The notes beneath the pieces were generated by a model. It was not told the origin of the DNA, did not search any database, and was given only the letters and a program-made list of their open reading frames with translations. A DNA stretch of 64,000 nucleotides from positions 868,001-932,000 of the forward strand of contig CAVTJL010000001.1 in the NCBI GenBank assembly GCA_963735065.1, given 5' to 3'. The translations under genes and the position numbers were made by a program. The first letter of the stretch is position 1, and each line of letters starts with the position of its first letter. Source of the stretch: CAVTJL01 sp963735065. GTDB taxonomy: Bacteria > Pseudomonadota > Alphaproteobacteria > Geminicoccales > Geminicoccaceae. This document shows, piece after piece, positions 53,801-62,100 of the stretch.

Positions 53801-54402
53801 TCGGGCGACGGCGGAGCCGCCTCGCCGCCCTGCCACTCCTCGATGATCGCAAAGGCGGTGGCACCGCCGGCGCCGAAGGATTCGACCAGGGCACGCCGCG
53901 GCGGCTCTCCGTCATGCCTCGGCCATGGCGCCCGAGCCCGGCACACCGTGAGCTCGGCCCCGGCGGCGGCGGCAATGTCCGGATGCAACGCCCCCACGCC
54001 CGGGGTCGGCATCAGGACGCCACGCTCCAGCATGCCCAGCACCTTCGTCACCTGGGCCACACCCGAGGCCGCCTCGAGATGGCCCAGCGCCGACTTCAGG
54101 GTGCCGACCGGCAGCGGCGCCGCCCTTCCTGCGCCCCCCACCGTGCGCGCGAGCCCGGTGATGTCGAAAAGGTCGGCCAGCGGCGAGCCCGTCGCCTGGC
54201 TCTCGACATAGCCGATGCTGCCGGGCTCGATCGCGGCGCGCTCGAGCAGCCGCGCCAGCGCCTTCGCCTGCCCGCCGGCGTTGGGCGCCATGTAGGCACG
54301 GCCCCGCCCATTGGCCGCCATGTGCGTGGCACGAACCACGCCCAGGATGCGGTCCCCGTCCCGGACCGCGTCGTCGAGGCGGCGCAGCACCACGCATCCC
54401 AC
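50809..54402 (-). CDS. PKS piece 7: end of KS3 (His-deficient)-ER-ACP-TE-ACP
   Basis: Homology starts at about 54429 (DGLVGGEGVG). KS3 has ESQATGS where EAHGTGT is expected, so the first catalytic His is Gln (54196-54198); the second His is kept in ALGHLEAASG. Next is an enoylreductase of the quinone-oxidoreductase type (residues ~353-676, SAAGGTGPFAVQMA), an ACP (EMGLSSVSG, Ser ~735), a type I thioesterase (GGYSGGGV, Ser ~885; His in GCDHFNLL ~1066) and, unusually, a further ACP after the TE (TELGATSIDRAEV, Ser ~1135). That last domain looks like the donor ACPs of beta-branching cassettes. Stop at 50809; the acyltransferase gene follows. Confidence 0.88.
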   Translation of the reverse strand: MGCVVLRRLDDAVRDGDRILGVVRATHMAANGRGRAYMAPNAGGQAKALARLLERAAIEPGSIGYVESQATGSPLADLFDITGLARTVGGAGRAAPLPVGTLKSALGHLEAASGVAQVTKVLGMLERGVLMPTPGVGALHPDIAAAAGAELTVCRARAPWPRHDGEPPRRALVESFGAGGATAFAIIEEWQGGEAAPPSPEARHVVPLSARTATALRALAQALLEHLRTGDSDLAALAWTLQTGRAALDHRLACVAGSAEELEEMLEAWLDGEPGGWHEGVRASNGGAPTEPAGAAQDDLAAFWAAGGSLDWAARWQGSRPSPVALPTYPFEHRPYWLSGAPAVAAPIAVAKRRAVVLDGPADIDALVVREVPLEPPGEGEVQIRVRAFALNFADLLSLRGLYPNLDRYPFLPGFEVAGEVVAVGRGVQKLAIGDAVMALAGGHGGQADHVNLPEAVVALKPEGMGWAEAAASPIGYLTMRLALDRADLQPGETVLIQSAAGGTGPFAVQMAIERGATVIATAGSRAKLAMLRRLGVEHGIDYLAEDFAARVREITGGRGVDVVLNTIGGEAIQKGVDLLAPGGRYVEIAVGGLASAGPIDLSRLTANQSIISVNLGRLLANGVAARRALDAMTKDLAAGRIRPVISETFPFNRLEEAYRQIDERRNVGKVVVLVDEGELPAVVEAPVRAAPARPPAPAAGSIGPAVAAIVGEILALDEADLDPDRPLQEMGLSSVSGLAIMRAIQDRLGIAAPTTALWQHGSVRALTLYLEGLGGAPAAAPQDAAALLLLRERGEGRAHDPLVPIETRGTRPPSFWVHGAPGEVSWVVRLSEALGPDYPVFGIEAQGVGDGAPPQRSIARMAQRYVEAMRRQQPEGPYRLGGYSGGGVIAFEMVRQLQAAGQEVERLVLLDAWAPGNPALAGMEEVYGPSFVFLLAVNWLGSRWGMAAPLQSETLAGLGREAALERALDHLYAQVSPAIGRERVRAVLDGMERVGRAIGRALSRYTAEPLARPVGEVLMIRCAHDMSPEGNPLALPAFLAEADYRAGWEELLGHAMRSVEVGCDHFNLLADPFREEVARAITALDASSAASKGNGHEKDRLHKVVEEQIRAVLPDLPQDAIRPGVTLTELGATSIDRAEVASGSMEALGIVVPLGELAAVADVDELIAVLARHLPKLNGSGGHGHEVEGVALRSRA

Positions 54403-55099
54403 ACCCTCGCCGCCGACAAGGCCGTCCGCAGTCTTCCGCGAACGCCCGCGCCTCGCCGGTCGGCGATTGCAGGCCCAGTGCCAAAAGACCGCGGCGTGAG
54501 GCCGGGTGGAGGATCAGGTGGACGCCACCGGCGATGGCGGCCCGGCACTCGCCGCGACGCAGGCTCTCGGCCGCGAGGTGGATGGCTGCCAGCGAGGCGG
54601 AGCATGCCGTGTCGACGGCGAGGCTGGGGCCGGTGAGGTCGAGGACGTGGGACACCCGGTTGGCGATCGACCAGAAGGCGGAGCTGCCGAGCCCCGGCCC
54701 GCCGCGCGCCGCCTCCTCGGCCGCAAGCCTGCCATAATCCGTGCCCATCACGCCGACGAAAACGCCGACCTCGCGGTCCCAGGCCTCGGGCAGGCGCCCG
54801 GCATTCTCGAGCCCGGCCCACACCGTCTCGAGGAACAGCCGCTCCTGCGGGTCCATCGTCGCGGCCTCGGCCGGCGAGATGCCGAACAGCAGCGGATCGA
54901 AGCCCGCGACGTCCGCCAGGAACCCACCCCGCCGGAGCGCTGCCTCCTCGGCCCGCAGCGCGCGGAACGCGGCCCGGTCGGCGGGCGCATCGGTGATGGC
55001 CGAGCGACCCGCCTCGAGATTGTCCCAGAGCGCCTCGATCGTCTCGGCACCGGGATAGCGCCCGGCGATCCCGATGATGGCGATCGCATCGTCATGCAC
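53912..55099 (-). CDS. PKS piece 6: N-terminal two-thirds of KS3
   Basis: DDAIAIIGIAGRYPGAETIE begins the ketosynthase; MDPQERLFLETVWAGLENAG and AVDTACSASLAAIHLA follow, the latter with the nucleophilic Cys intact. Sense continues to GEARAFAED at about 54432, then an extra base at 54430 throws the frame out and it runs on to 53912. GTG at 55099 could start translation. The rest of this KS is in piece 7. Confidence 0.82.
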   Translation of the reverse strand: MHDDAIAIIGIAGRYPGAETIEALWDNLEAGRSAITDAPADRAAFRALRAEEAALRRGGFLADVAGFDPLLFGISPAEAATMDPQERLFLETVWAGLENAGRLPEAWDREVGVFVGVMGTDYGRLAAEEAARGGPGLGSSAFWSIANRVSHVLDLTGPSLAVDTACSASLAAIHLAAESLRRGECRAAIAGGVHLILHPASRRGLLALGLQSPTGEARAFAEDCGRPCRRRGCGMRGAAPPRRRGPGRGPHPGRGSCHAHGGQWAGPCLHGAQRRRAGEGAGAAARARRDRARQHRLCREPGDGLAAGRPFRHHRARAHGGGRRKGGAAAGRHPEVGAGPSRGGLGCGPGDEGAGHAGAWRPDADPGRGGVASGHCRRRRGRAHGVPGSGAMAEA

Positions 55100-55386
55100 C
55101 GGCGCGAACGGGTGCGAGCGCCGGCGCCGACACCTGAGCTGGAAGCCGCGGGACGCTGAACCGTGCGCGTCGACAGGGCAGCCGCCAGCTCCGCCAGGCT
55201 CCTCGCCTCGAAGACGAGCGTGCGCGGCAGGCTGCCATAGATCTCCTCGAGCCGCGCCTGCAGCTCGCCCGCCACCAGCGAGTCCACACCGTAGCGCTCG
55301 AGCGGCGCCTCCGCGTCAATCCGATGCGGCTCGAGCTTCAAGGTTGTGGCCAGGGCCTCCCGCGCGATGTCGAGCGCGCTCGCCAT
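55092..55386 (-). CDS. PKS piece 5: acyl carrier protein and linker
   Basis: MASALDIAREALATTLKLEP opens at 55386, and the carrier site is RYGVDSLVAGEL with Ser in place; IYGSLPRTLVFEARSLAEL completes the domain by about 55190. The natural-looking linker to KS3 (VPRLPAQVSAPALAPVRAG) is in the next frame and ends at a stop at 55092, and KS3 is in the third frame, so two one-base breaks lie between about 55190 and 55099. The ATG at 55386 could be an independent start but has no well-spaced ribosome-binding site. Confidence 0.75.
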
Positions 55387-57339
55387 CCCTTGCGATGGCC
55401 GCGATCGGCACGCTCGGCCGGGCCGGCCGCTCCGGTGCCGCCGCAACCTGCCCCGTGCGACGCAGCCAACCGTCGCTCTCGGCCAGGATCACATGCTGCC
55501 CGCCGCCCTCGAGACCGCCCGCCGCAACCGCTGAAAATCCCTCGACAGCCAGCAGCGCCTGCCATCGGTCGACCGACAGAAGCGGCGCATGCGGCAGCCT
55601 CAACCAAGAATCCTCGAACGCCCACCAGCCGTCGGTGAGGCCGAAGGTCAGCGTCGCGAAGTCGCTGACCGCGGTCGCCTCGTTGAGGATCAGGGCACCG
55701 CCCCGCCGCAGCAGCCGCTTCGCGTTGCGCAGCGTGACCGCGAGATGCGGCGTCGCGTGCAGCACATTGGCTGCCAGCACGACGTCGAAGCCACCCTCCT
55801 CGAGCCCGGCCTCGCCCGGGTCCCGCGTGACGTCGAAGGTCGCGAACCGCGCCGCCGGATAACGGCCGAAAGTCTCGCGCGCCTGGGCCACGAGCCGCGG
55901 CGAGATGTCGGTGACATGGTAGCTCTCGAGCTGGCCCTCCCCGAGGGCCTCCAGCACCCGCCGCGTGGTGGCGCCCGTCCCGGCGCCGATCTCGAGAACA
56001 CGCAGCGGCCGATCGGCGGCCAGCTCCCGCACCGCCGCCGCGACGAGCCCGTTGAAGAAATCGACCGCGCGATCGCCCGCATAGACCGCATCGACGAGAT
56101 GCGTGCTGCCGCCCGGGAACAGAATGTCGGTGGCCTCGCGACGGCCGCGGAGAAGATCGGCCGTGCCGCCGATCGCCGCCTCGAGCAGGGCCAGCGGTCC
56201 CGGCGGCAGAGCCACCTCCGGCGTTGCCTCCTCGCGACTCCCCGCCAGCGGGTGGACGATCGACCCCTCGGGCCCGGGCTCGAGCCTCACCCAGCCCGCC
56301 CGCGCCAGGATCTCGAGATGAGCCTCGAGCAGCCGGCGACGGGCAGGAACGATGCCCAGCCGATCCGCCATCGCCTCGATCGCGGCGGGTGCCGCACCCC
56401 AGAGCCCCAGCCCCTCATAGACGCGGGCAAGCTCGTGGCGCGCATGCCGGACGAGCGCCGTCATCCCCGCCGCGGCCCCGGCCATGTCGGCCGCCTCCGC
56501 ACCGACACGGGCCCCAGCCAGCGCCGCGGCCCCGCGCGCCATGTCGAGCACGGCCTCGGCATCGACGCGGCTGGCCCGCGCCGCCTGAGCGCCCTCGAAG
56601 CTGGCCCGATGCTCCGGTGCCACCTTGAGCACCATCGCCTGATCCAGCGACCGCGCCAGCGCCAGATCGAAAGCGCGCATCCCCTCGGCCGTCGACAGCG
56701 GCAGAATGCCCTCGCGGCGCGCGCGCTCGATGAAGCTCTCCTGCGCCACGATGCCCGTCTCGCCCCAGATCCCCCAGTTGAGGATCGTGGCGTTCCACCC
56801 GGCGCTCCGCGCCAGCGCCAGGACGTAGGCATCTGAAAAAGTGCTGCCGGCCGCGTAGTTGGCCTGGCCGGGATTGAGCGTGAAGGCATTGGCCGAGGAG
56901 AAGGCGCAAAGCCGCGGCGGCGGCCCGTCGGCGAGCGCACGCGCCAGTGCCACCAGCCCATGGGTCTTCGGGCGCAGCGCCGCATCCAGCTCGGCCGGCG
57001 TCATCTGCGCGAGCGAGCGGTCGGCCAGAACAAGCGCGCTGTGCACGGCGAGGTCGATCCCGCCCCAGCGCTCCCTCAGCTCGGCCACCACTCCCCGCAA
57101 GCCCGCCTCGTCCGCCGCGTCGAGCTGGCGGTAGAGAACCTCGCCGCCGGCTGCCTCGACGGCCTCGCGGGCGCCACGGATCCGCTCATCCTCGGCGCTG
57201 CGGCCGATCCAGGCGATCCTCGCGCGCAGCTTTTGCGCGAGATGCAGGCTCAGCGCCCGACCCAGGCCGCCGGCCCCCCCGACGATCAGGCAGGCCGCCC
57301 GCTCCGGCAAACCGTCGAGCGCTTCCTCGGCTCGCCCCC
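55316..57339 (-). CDS. PKS piece 4: ketoreductase (KR) and C-methyltransferase (cMT)
   Basis: KR catalytic subdomain: NADPH motif LIVGGAGGLGRAL, then catalytic Ser and Tyr in AFSSANAFTLN and GQANYAAGS. It reduces the beta-keto group. After an Ala-rich linker comes a SAM-dependent C-methyltransferase with LEIGAGTGATTRRVLEALG, FDVVLAANVLHATPH and TFGLTDGWWAFED, the last being characteristic of PKS methyltransferases, which add an alpha-methyl branch. The sense ends at IAAIAR near 55388, where a GGG run is one base too long to enter the next ACP; the frame then stops at 55316. The domain order KR before MT supports a trans-AT system. Confidence 0.88.
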
Positions 57340-57900
57340 TCCTCGAGCACGACCGTCTCGAGCGCCCGCACAAGCCGCTGCGGGCCACGATAGGCGACGA
57401 CGGCACCGCCGCCCGCCTCGCCCAGAATCCAGGATCGATACGCCTGCTCGTCCTCCTCCGAGGCCGCGAGCGGCAGATCGACATGCGCCGCCTCCAGCCT
57501 CGCGAGCTCCCGGCCCGCGGTGAGGACGAGCCCCGGCAGCGCCGCATAGGCCGGCGCCATCGCCGCCTCGCCCGGCACGGCGGCGAGGCCGCGCGTCACG
57601 AGGGTCAGGCGGCAGGCGGCGCCCGACTGGGCCAGCGCCTGCAGCAGCGCATGCATCGGCCCCACCGCGTCCCGCTCGACGAGCGCGAGATCCGGCCCGG
57701 CAAGCTCCAGCGCCCGCCTCGGCACCTCGTCCCACGCCGCGAATACGACAGACGCCGCCCCATCGCCCAAAAGAGCCGAGAGCCGGGCCGGATCGAAAGC
57801 CCCCGCCGCAAGCGCACGACCACCCGTCTCCCGCGCCATCGCCGCCGCCCAGGCGCCGGCACCCGGCGTGTGCAGCACCAGCGGCGCTTGCGCTCGCCCC
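57186..57900 (-). CDS. PKS piece 3: structural half of the ketoreductase
   Basis: From the break at 57897-57900 the sense reads GRAQAPLVLHTPGAGAW and continues as the catalytically inert N-terminal KR subdomain: GPMHALLQALAQ, LTLVTRGLAAVPG and LPGLVLTAGRELA are typical. It ends in QRLVRALETVVLEEG near 57340, where a run of five Gs on the minus strand (57335-57339) breaks the frame; the residual frame stops at 57186. It must join piece 4 to make a working KR. Confidence 0.78.
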
Positions 57901-59182
57901 TGCCGGAACGGGCATCGGCTCCCAGAACGGCCGCAGATAGACGACGCCACCCGCCTCGCCGGCCTGCGCATCGAGCCCACGCTCCAGCCGCCGCGCCACG
58001 AAGCCCCGCAGCTCCGCCACAACCTCGCCGTCCGGTCGCACGATCAAAAGATCGGCGGTCAGGCGCGCATCGTCCGTCGCGGCCGGGTCGACCTCGATCC
58101 GTGCGATCAGCTCGCCCTCCATCGGCCGATGGCAGACGAACCGGCCCACCCCCGCCGGCAGGAACGGCCGCCCGTCGCCCGCCATATCGGACCCGACCCC
58201 GAGCGCATGCGCGGCCAGCGCCTGAAGCGCCGAATCGAGCGCCGCCGGCGAGACGGGCCCGCTCTCGACGGGCGCCCAGGCCTCCGACCGCCCCGGCGCC
58301 AGACGGGCGAGCAGGCAGCCTTCCCGCCGCTCGATGCCCGTGAGCAGGCGAAATGGCGCGCCATGCTCGATGCCGGCCTTCTCGAGGAACGCCCGGACCG
58401 CGTCAGGCGCGATCGAGGCGCCGCCCATCCCACCGAGCAGGGCACCATCGAGATCGGGCGGCACCGGCACCGGCTCGCGCCGCGCAATCGCCCGCGCGCA
58501 TACCTTTTCCTCCCGGTCGACGAGCCGCAGCGCCAGCCGGTCGCCCCTGACTTCGCACGTCACGCGAACGGCCGTCGGCGCCGCCACCGGCCGTATCCAG
58601 GCGATCTCCTCGAGAGGCCCCTCGAAACCCTCCTTGCGCGCGGCCGCGGCCAGCATGGCCAAAGCCGCCATGCCCGGCAGCACCGGCACGCCCTGGACCC
58701 GATGGTTCGCCATCACCGGATCCCCGGCCGCAAGCGCGAGATAGCCCGCCTCGCCGGCCGCCGTCGCTTCACGCCGCTCCGGCCAGCAGCGCAGGCCGGC
58801 GAACGCCGTCAGAGGCAGGTCGACGAACCGCCCTCCATGCAGCAAAGCATCCGGCACCGGCCCACCGGCAGCCCAGCTCTCCGCCGCACCGCGCAGACCG
58901 GAAGCCGCTGCCGCCACCTCGCTCGCGCGCAGCACCTTCCGCGGCCCGACCACCGACGGGTGCGCCTGCCCCTCGGCCACAGCGCCCAATGCCGCCAGCG
59001 CCTCGTCGAGCGACCCGGCGAGGATGGCGGCGCGCCACTCGTGATGCGTGCGTCGGCAGCCCAGCGTGTAGGCCACGTCCTCGAGCCGCGGCCGATCCTG
59101 CGCCAGCCCCGCCGCGAGGCTCGCCGCCTGACGGACCAGGCCTTCCTCGTCGCGCGCGCTGACGAGGAGAAGCTGCGGCCCC
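57286..59182 (-). CDS. PKS piece 2: post-KS2 linker and dehydratase (DH)
   Basis: After the break at 59179-59182 the sense continues PQLLLVSARDEEGL and LEDVAYTLGCRRTHHEW, the normal KS-DH linker. The DH double hot-dog carries HRVQGVPVLPGM (His at 58702-58704) and the partner Asp in AALDSALQAL (58234-58236), the HxxxGxxxxP and DxxxQ-type motifs, so it should be active on a beta-hydroxyacyl chain. Homology ends near 57900 (FWEPMPVPAG), where the next break moves the reading to another frame; this frame then runs on to a stop at 57286 without meaning. Confidence 0.85.
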
Positions 59183-62100
59183 GCCGAGACTCTGCGCCGC
59201 GGCCGGCGGTGCCTCGACGCCCTCGATCACCAGATGCGCGTTGGTCCCGCTGAACCCGAACGAGCTCACCGCCGCCAGCCGCCGCTCCCGCCACGGCTCG
59301 GCCGCGGTCGCCACACGGAACGGCGTCGCCTCGAAGTCGATGTGCCGGTTCGGCCGCTCATAGTGGATGGAGGGCGGGATCGTCCGATGGTGCAGCGCCA
59401 GGAGCGTCTTGATGAGCCCCGCCGCACCCGCGGCCGCCAGCGTGTGCCCGATGTTCGTCTTGACCGAGCCGATGGCGCAGCGGGAAGGCCCGCTCGCCAC
59501 CCTCTTGAACGCCCTGGAGAGCGCGTCGATCTCGATCGGATCGCCCAGCCGCGTCCCGGTGCCGTGCGCCTCGATCAGGCCGAGCCCGGCCGGGTCGATG
59601 CCGCCGCCCTCCCACACCTCGACCTCGAGCGCCTCCTGCGACTTCGCATTGGGCGCCGTGATGCCGCTCGTCTTGCCGTCCTGGTTGGTGCCGCTGGCCC
59701 GGACGATGCCGTAGACGCGGTCGCCGTCGCGCCGCGCGTGATCCAGCCGCTTCAGCACCAAGAGCCCGATGCCCTCGCCGGCAACGAAGCCATCGGCGCG
59801 GTCGTCGAAGGTCTTGCACTGCCCGTCCGGCGCCAGCATCCCGCTCGCCGCCGTCATCACCAGCATCTGCGGCGTCGTCATCAGGTTGATGCCGCCCACC
59901 AGCGCCGTGTCGCAGCGCCCCTCGCGAATGGCGCGCACCCCCAGATCGGCCGCCACCAGCGAGGAGGAGCAGGCCGTGTCGAGCGCCACGCTCGGGCCCT
60001 TCAGATCGAGCAGATAGCTGATGCGCGAGGTGAGAATGCTGCAGGTGTTGCCGAGCAGAAGCTGGCCCGTCAGACGATCGTCGTCCTCGGGCAGAAGTCG
60101 GCTGTAGTCGCCCTGCCCGACACCGATGAACACGCCGCAGCGCGAGCCACGAAGCTGCTCGCGCGTGAGCCCGGCATCCTCGAAGGCGTGCCACGCCTCC
60201 TCGAGGAACAGGCGCTGCTGCGGATCCATCAGCACCGCATCGCGCGGCGAAAGATTGAAGAACAGCGGATCGAAACGGTCGATCCCGTCGATGAAGCCGC
60301 CCCAGCGCACGGCGCTGCGCTGCTCGGGCGTCTGCAGCCGCGCTTCGGCCTCCTCCTGCCGCCAGCGCCAGGCCGGCACCTGCCCGATGCCGCTCCGCCC
60401 CTCGACCAGCAGGCGCCAGAACGCATCCTTGTCGGGTGCCCCCGGATAGCGGCAGGCCATCCCGACCACCGCTACTTTTTGTTCGTTGTCCCTGGTCGCC
60501 GCGGGCACCGGCTCGACGACAACCGGATGCGGCTCGGGTGACGCCTCGATCGGCGGCTGACCCAGCGAGTCCGCAAGCTGGCGCAGACCCGGTGCCGTCA
60601 GGATGGCCCGCGGCCCCGGCGCATCCTCGCCGAAATGATAAACGAGCCGATCGGCCAGCTCCGTCGCGAGCACGATGTCGAGGCCCAGCTCTGCCAGCGG
60701 CAGGTCGGGATCGAGCGCGTCCGGCTCGACGAACAAGAGACCGGCGAGTTCCCGGGCGAGCAGGGGCATGGCCGCGGGCGCCGTAGCAGCCGGCGCGGGC
60801 TTGGCCGGCACGACGGGTGCCGCGACGACGGGCTCGGCGGCCGCCGGCTCTTCGGGCGCCCGGCCAATCCGACCGGCCACCATGAGAAAGACCGCGCGCA
60901 GGTCGCGGCAGCGCGCAAGCTCCCCCAGGTCGAGCGCGACGCCGAAGCGCCGGTTGAGCGCATCCAGCGCGCCGGCCGCGATCTCGGGCGAGACGCCCAG
61001 GCTGTCGAGCGGCTGGTCGGCCGCCACCTCCGCGGCATCGATGCCCAGCGCCAGGGCCAGCCGCGCCCGCACGAAGTCGGCAACCTCCCCGACCACGCGC
61101 TCGTCCACCGCCGCCGCCGCGGGCCCGTCGCCCTCGCTCAGCCGCTCGACCAGATGGCCGGCGAGCGCTGCCACGTTCGGGTGATCGAAGAGCCGCGTCG
61201 CCTGCAGGTCCGTGCCGAACGTGTCGTTGATCGACTTCGCCACCTCGACCGCGAGGATCGAATCGAGGCCGAGATCCATGAAGCCGGCCGTGTCGTCGAT
61301 GTCGTCGGGCGTCAGGTAGAGCGCCTGCGCCATCAACGCGCGCAGCTTCGTCAGCACCTCCGCCGCCTGCGGTGCGCTCGGAGCAGGCTGCGACGCAGCG
61401 GGCATCGGTTCCGGAGCGACCGGCACCACCACCGGTGCTACCGGCACCGCACGCTCGATATGAGCAGCCGCCGATACGGCCGTGCCGGCGCTCGACCCGG
61501 CACGACGCAGCGTGCCCCAGCAGACCGACCTGCGCATCGCGAGACCCGGCAGCGCGATGCGGCGTGCCACGCGCGCCCACGGCATCGCCTCCGCGAGCAT
61601 GCGTGGCTCGGGCGAGGCGCCTGCGCACCAGAGCCGCGCCACGCGATCCAGCCGGTTCCGCCGGCACAGGCTCAACAGATAATCCTGGTCCTCCGGATCG
61701 TCGGTCAGCAGCGCCGCCTTGCCGTCGCCGCCACCGACCCAGCACTCGGCGGGTGCCGCACCCTGCCCGTCCAGATGGGCCGCCAGGGCATCGAGCGTCG
61801 CAACGACGGAAGCGCCCGGGCGAGCCAGCACCGCCGCACGCAGCGGCATCGCGTTCCGCCCGAGCATCAAGGTCAGGGCGACATCGCGCAGATCGAGGCC
61901 CGGCTCCGCCTCGAGCCTGCGGGCGAGCGCCCCGACGGTCGCCGAGAGCTGGGCTCCATCGGCCGCCGAGAGCATGAGCAGCACAGGCTCCTCGGCCGCA
62001 ATCCTGGCATCGGCCGAAGCGGGCGGCTCCTCGATCACGACATGGGCGTTGGTGCCCGTGAAGCCGAAGGAGCTGATGCCCGCACGCCGCCGCCCGGCAC

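Noticed and set aside
54430..59182. Programmed ribosomal frameshifting at each PKS break
   Set aside because: The sites share no common slippery heptamer or downstream structure, and seven successive shifts would leave almost no full-length product; error or decay is more likely.
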